From Nocardioides astragali (GTDB lineage: Bacteria > Actinomycetota > Actinomycetes > Propionibacteriales > Nocardioidaceae): 64,000 nucleotides of DNA. A program made the translations under genes and the position numbers. The notes beneath the pieces are model-generated. The model was not told where the DNA came from, did not search any database, and worked only from the letters and a program-made list of their open reading frames with translations. The DNA lies in NCBI RefSeq assembly GCF_024436375.1, contig NZ_JAFMZM010000005.1, positions 372,001 to 436,000 on the forward strand, written 5' to 3'. Numbering within the stretch: position 1 is the stretch's first letter; each line of letters starts with the position of its first letter. Positions 62,635-64,000 of the stretch are shown in pieces.

Positions 62635-62870
62635 CGCGCGCGACTTCGAGGACGCTGATGGAGAGCTCGGCCGATGGATCGACGCTCGGACCATCGAGCT
62701 GCTTGAGGATCTGGAAAAGCACCTGGGGACGTCGCTTTGACGAGGCACGAGTCCGCGAACTGGTGACGGCATACCTCGGGCAGCGGGGGACGACCGAGGC
62801 TCTGTCGGAGGAGGATCGATTCTCGCTTCTCAACGGCGCAGCTATCGCACTCCTCGGCGAGGAGCGTTGA
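62627..62870 (+). pseudogene. Small helical gene, apparently frameshifted
   Basis: ATG at 62627 overlaps the previous gene's stop. The frame gives MSSARDFEDADGELGRWIDA, then RTIELLEDLEKHLGTSL, and stops at 62740. In the +1-shifted frame a plausible continuation runs FDEARVRELVTAYLGQ, RGTTEALSEEDRFSLLNGAA to a stop at 62870. Joined, they make an acidic helical protein of about 80 aa. Alternatively two overlapping small genes, the second from a GTG near 62763. Confidence 0.45.
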
Positions 62871-63034
62871 TCGTCGAATCGGGCAAGTTCAGCGACTTCC
62901 TCACGGCTGATGAACTCAGCCAAACGCGCCACACCCGCTGAGGTGAACTCTGCCGAACCACGTACAACCACCGTCCGCTGGTGTCAGGGTGCTGTTGACA
63001 ACAGTCCGCAGGACCGACCAGCAGTGGGGGAAAC

Positions 63035-63727
63035 GTGCACAACAGACTTATCCGAGCACTCGCGCTCATCATTATCGCTCTGGGCTTGACCAGCTTCGCG
63101 CAGTCACCGGCCACGGCCGTCGTTGACCGCGACTGCGGGGACTTCCCGAGCCAAGCGGCTGCCCAGAACTTCTTCCTCGCCAACGGCGGCCCCCAGAGTG
63201 ACCCGCACGGGCTTGATAGTGAAGGCGACGGAATCGCCTGCGAGTCCAACCCGTGCCCGTGCATCGGTCGCGGCACCAACACCCAGAACCCGGTGACCAC
63301 CCCGCCTCCGCCGAAGGTCTACCGCGAGACCGGCAACGTGACGCAGATTGTCGACGGCGACACCCTGAAGGTCCGTCTCCGCACCGGCGGCGTCGTGTCC
63401 GTACGCATGCTCGGCATCAACACCCCTGAGCGCGGCCGTTGTGGCTCGGACGAGGCCACTGACAACCTCGGCAAGCTCGCCCCTGTCCGGTCGACCGTGC
63501 ACCTCGTGTCCGACCCCAGCCAAGCCGCCAAGGACCGGTACGGCCGACTCCTGCGCTACGTGAAGCGCCAAGGTGGCTACAACGATCTGTCTTACCGGCA
63601 GGCGTGGAACGGGTACACCAAGCGTTACGTCTTCGGCGGCAAGCCGGTCAACCGGGACCGCGACTACGTGCGTGCGATCGCCAGCGCGCGCAGCAACGTC
63701 CGCGGCCTGTGGGCAAGCTGCTGGTAG
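63035..63727 (+). CDS. Secreted excalibur-domain / SNase-like nuclease
   Basis: 230 aa from a GTG with GTGGGGGAAA upstream. N-terminal signal peptide (LIRALALIIIALGLTSFA, cut likely after ATA). An excalibur calcium-binding module follows (CGDFPSQAAAQNFF, then DSEGDGIACE). A staphylococcal-nuclease-like domain comes next (IVDGDTLKVRLRTGG, GINTPERGRCGSDEA, KDRYGRLLRYV), including the Asp, Arg and Glu of the active site region. A secreted, Ca2+-dependent nuclease; role may be nutrient scavenging or competition. Followed by a strong terminator. Confidence 0.92.
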   Translation: MHNRLIRALALIIIALGLTSFAQSPATAVVDRDCGDFPSQAAAQNFFLANGGPQSDPHGLDSEGDGIACESNPCPCIGRGTNTQNPVTTPPPPKVYRETGNVTQIVDGDTLKVRLRTGGVVSVRMLGINTPERGRCGSDEATDNLGKLAPVRSTVHLVSDPSQAAKDRYGRLLRYVKRQGGYNDLSYRQAWNGYTKRYVFGGKPVNRDRDYVRAIASARSNVRGLWASCW

Positions 63728-63743
63728 TCCTCAACGTCCACAA

Positions 63744-63780
63744 GCAGGCCCCGACTCGGCACGAACGAGTCGGGGCCTGC
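63744..63780 (+). terminator. Intrinsic terminator after nuclease gene
   Basis: Perfect 15-bp stem, GCAGGCCCCGACTCG with CGAGTCGGGGCCTGC, seven-base loop, 16 bases after the stop codon. Confidence 0.85.
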
Positions 63781-63801
63781 TGCGTCAATGGGGCACCGTG
63801 A

Positions 63802-64000
63802 CCGGCAGGCGATGAAAGACTCGCCGACGTCACTCGTGTTGAACGTTGGGAGAAGCACTCCGAGATCCCGCTCGTCCTGCTCGCCTCCGCGTTCGTCGTG
63901 GCCTACGCCTGGCCGGTCGTCGATCCCACCCTCGAATCAGACCTGCGGGACACCCTGACCCTCCTGTCCTGGACGGTATGGGCCGCGTTCGCGGTCGATC
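63802..64000 (+). CDS. Potassium-channel-like membrane protein, N-terminal part
   Basis: A frame open to the right edge reads RVERWEKHSEIPLVLLASAF, then VVAYAWPVV and DTLTLLSWTVWAAFAVD, the look of the first two membrane helices of voltage-gated K+ channel-type proteins. It opens after an in-frame TGA at 63799, but no ATG, GTG or TTG lies in frame before the first helix. An ATG at 63811 is in another frame. Either a frameshift or sequence error, or a non-standard start. Partial at the window edge. Confidence 0.55.

Noticed and set aside
1..64000. CRISPR arrays, rRNA and tRNA genes
   Set aside because: No regularly spaced identical repeats and no recognisable rRNA or complete tRNA fold were seen.

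Overview
The window is a GC-rich stretch from an actinomycete. The evidence is codon use, GTG starts, actinobacterial families (DUF5709, DUF2630, DUF6510, DUF5996, DUF4192, large LuxR regulators of the LAL type) and a MobF relaxase of actinobacterial style. Genus cannot be fixed from sequence alone. All assignments were made by reading motifs; no database was searched.

Layout. (1) 1-5.7 kb: a conflict-type cassette with a two-domain GHKL/histidine-kinase-like ATPase (cut by the left edge), a translationally coupled protein with an atypical phospho-receiver domain, and a convergent DNA amino-methyltransferase. (2) 5.7-7.1 kb: gene-poor DNA with two copies of a 185-230 bp repeat; a third copy in the same orientation lies at 52.4 kb. 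(3) 7-52 kb: a stress and metabolism island between those repeats. It holds TerC, MFS, CorA and NhaA-DsbA transporters, many small alpha/beta hydrolases, cupins, MsrA, WrbA and an AhpD-like protein. It also holds two sulfite-oxidase-like enzymes with a flavin reductase, an LLM flavoenzyme, a cNMP-domain/thioredoxin-reductase-like fusion, an ECF sigma factor, three large LuxR regulators plus one small one, and a second-type arginyl-tRNA synthetase. Gluconate permease and gluconokinase with phosphoketolase and a frameshifted acetate kinase could route gluconate to acetate and ATP. (4) 52-53.6 kb: decayed DNA with an M20 amidohydrolase remnant. (5) 53.6-62.9 kb: a plasmid/ICE-like module with a relaxase-helicase-Toprim protein, two small accessory genes, SSB, DUF4192 and small ORFs. 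(6) 63-64 kb: a secreted excalibur/SNase nuclease, a strong terminator and the start of an ion-channel-like gene.

The most interesting signal is regulatory. A 19-bp imperfect dyad, GCAGTC-N6-CCGA(T/C)GC, occurs at eleven places in the island, each upstream of a gene start and pointing towards it. It links genes of unrelated function into one apparent regulon. A second motif (TTCAGGTGATG) precedes four more genes, and the plasmid module has its own shared element (TAGGTGAC), which at ssb forms a perfect hairpin overlapping the ribosome binding site.
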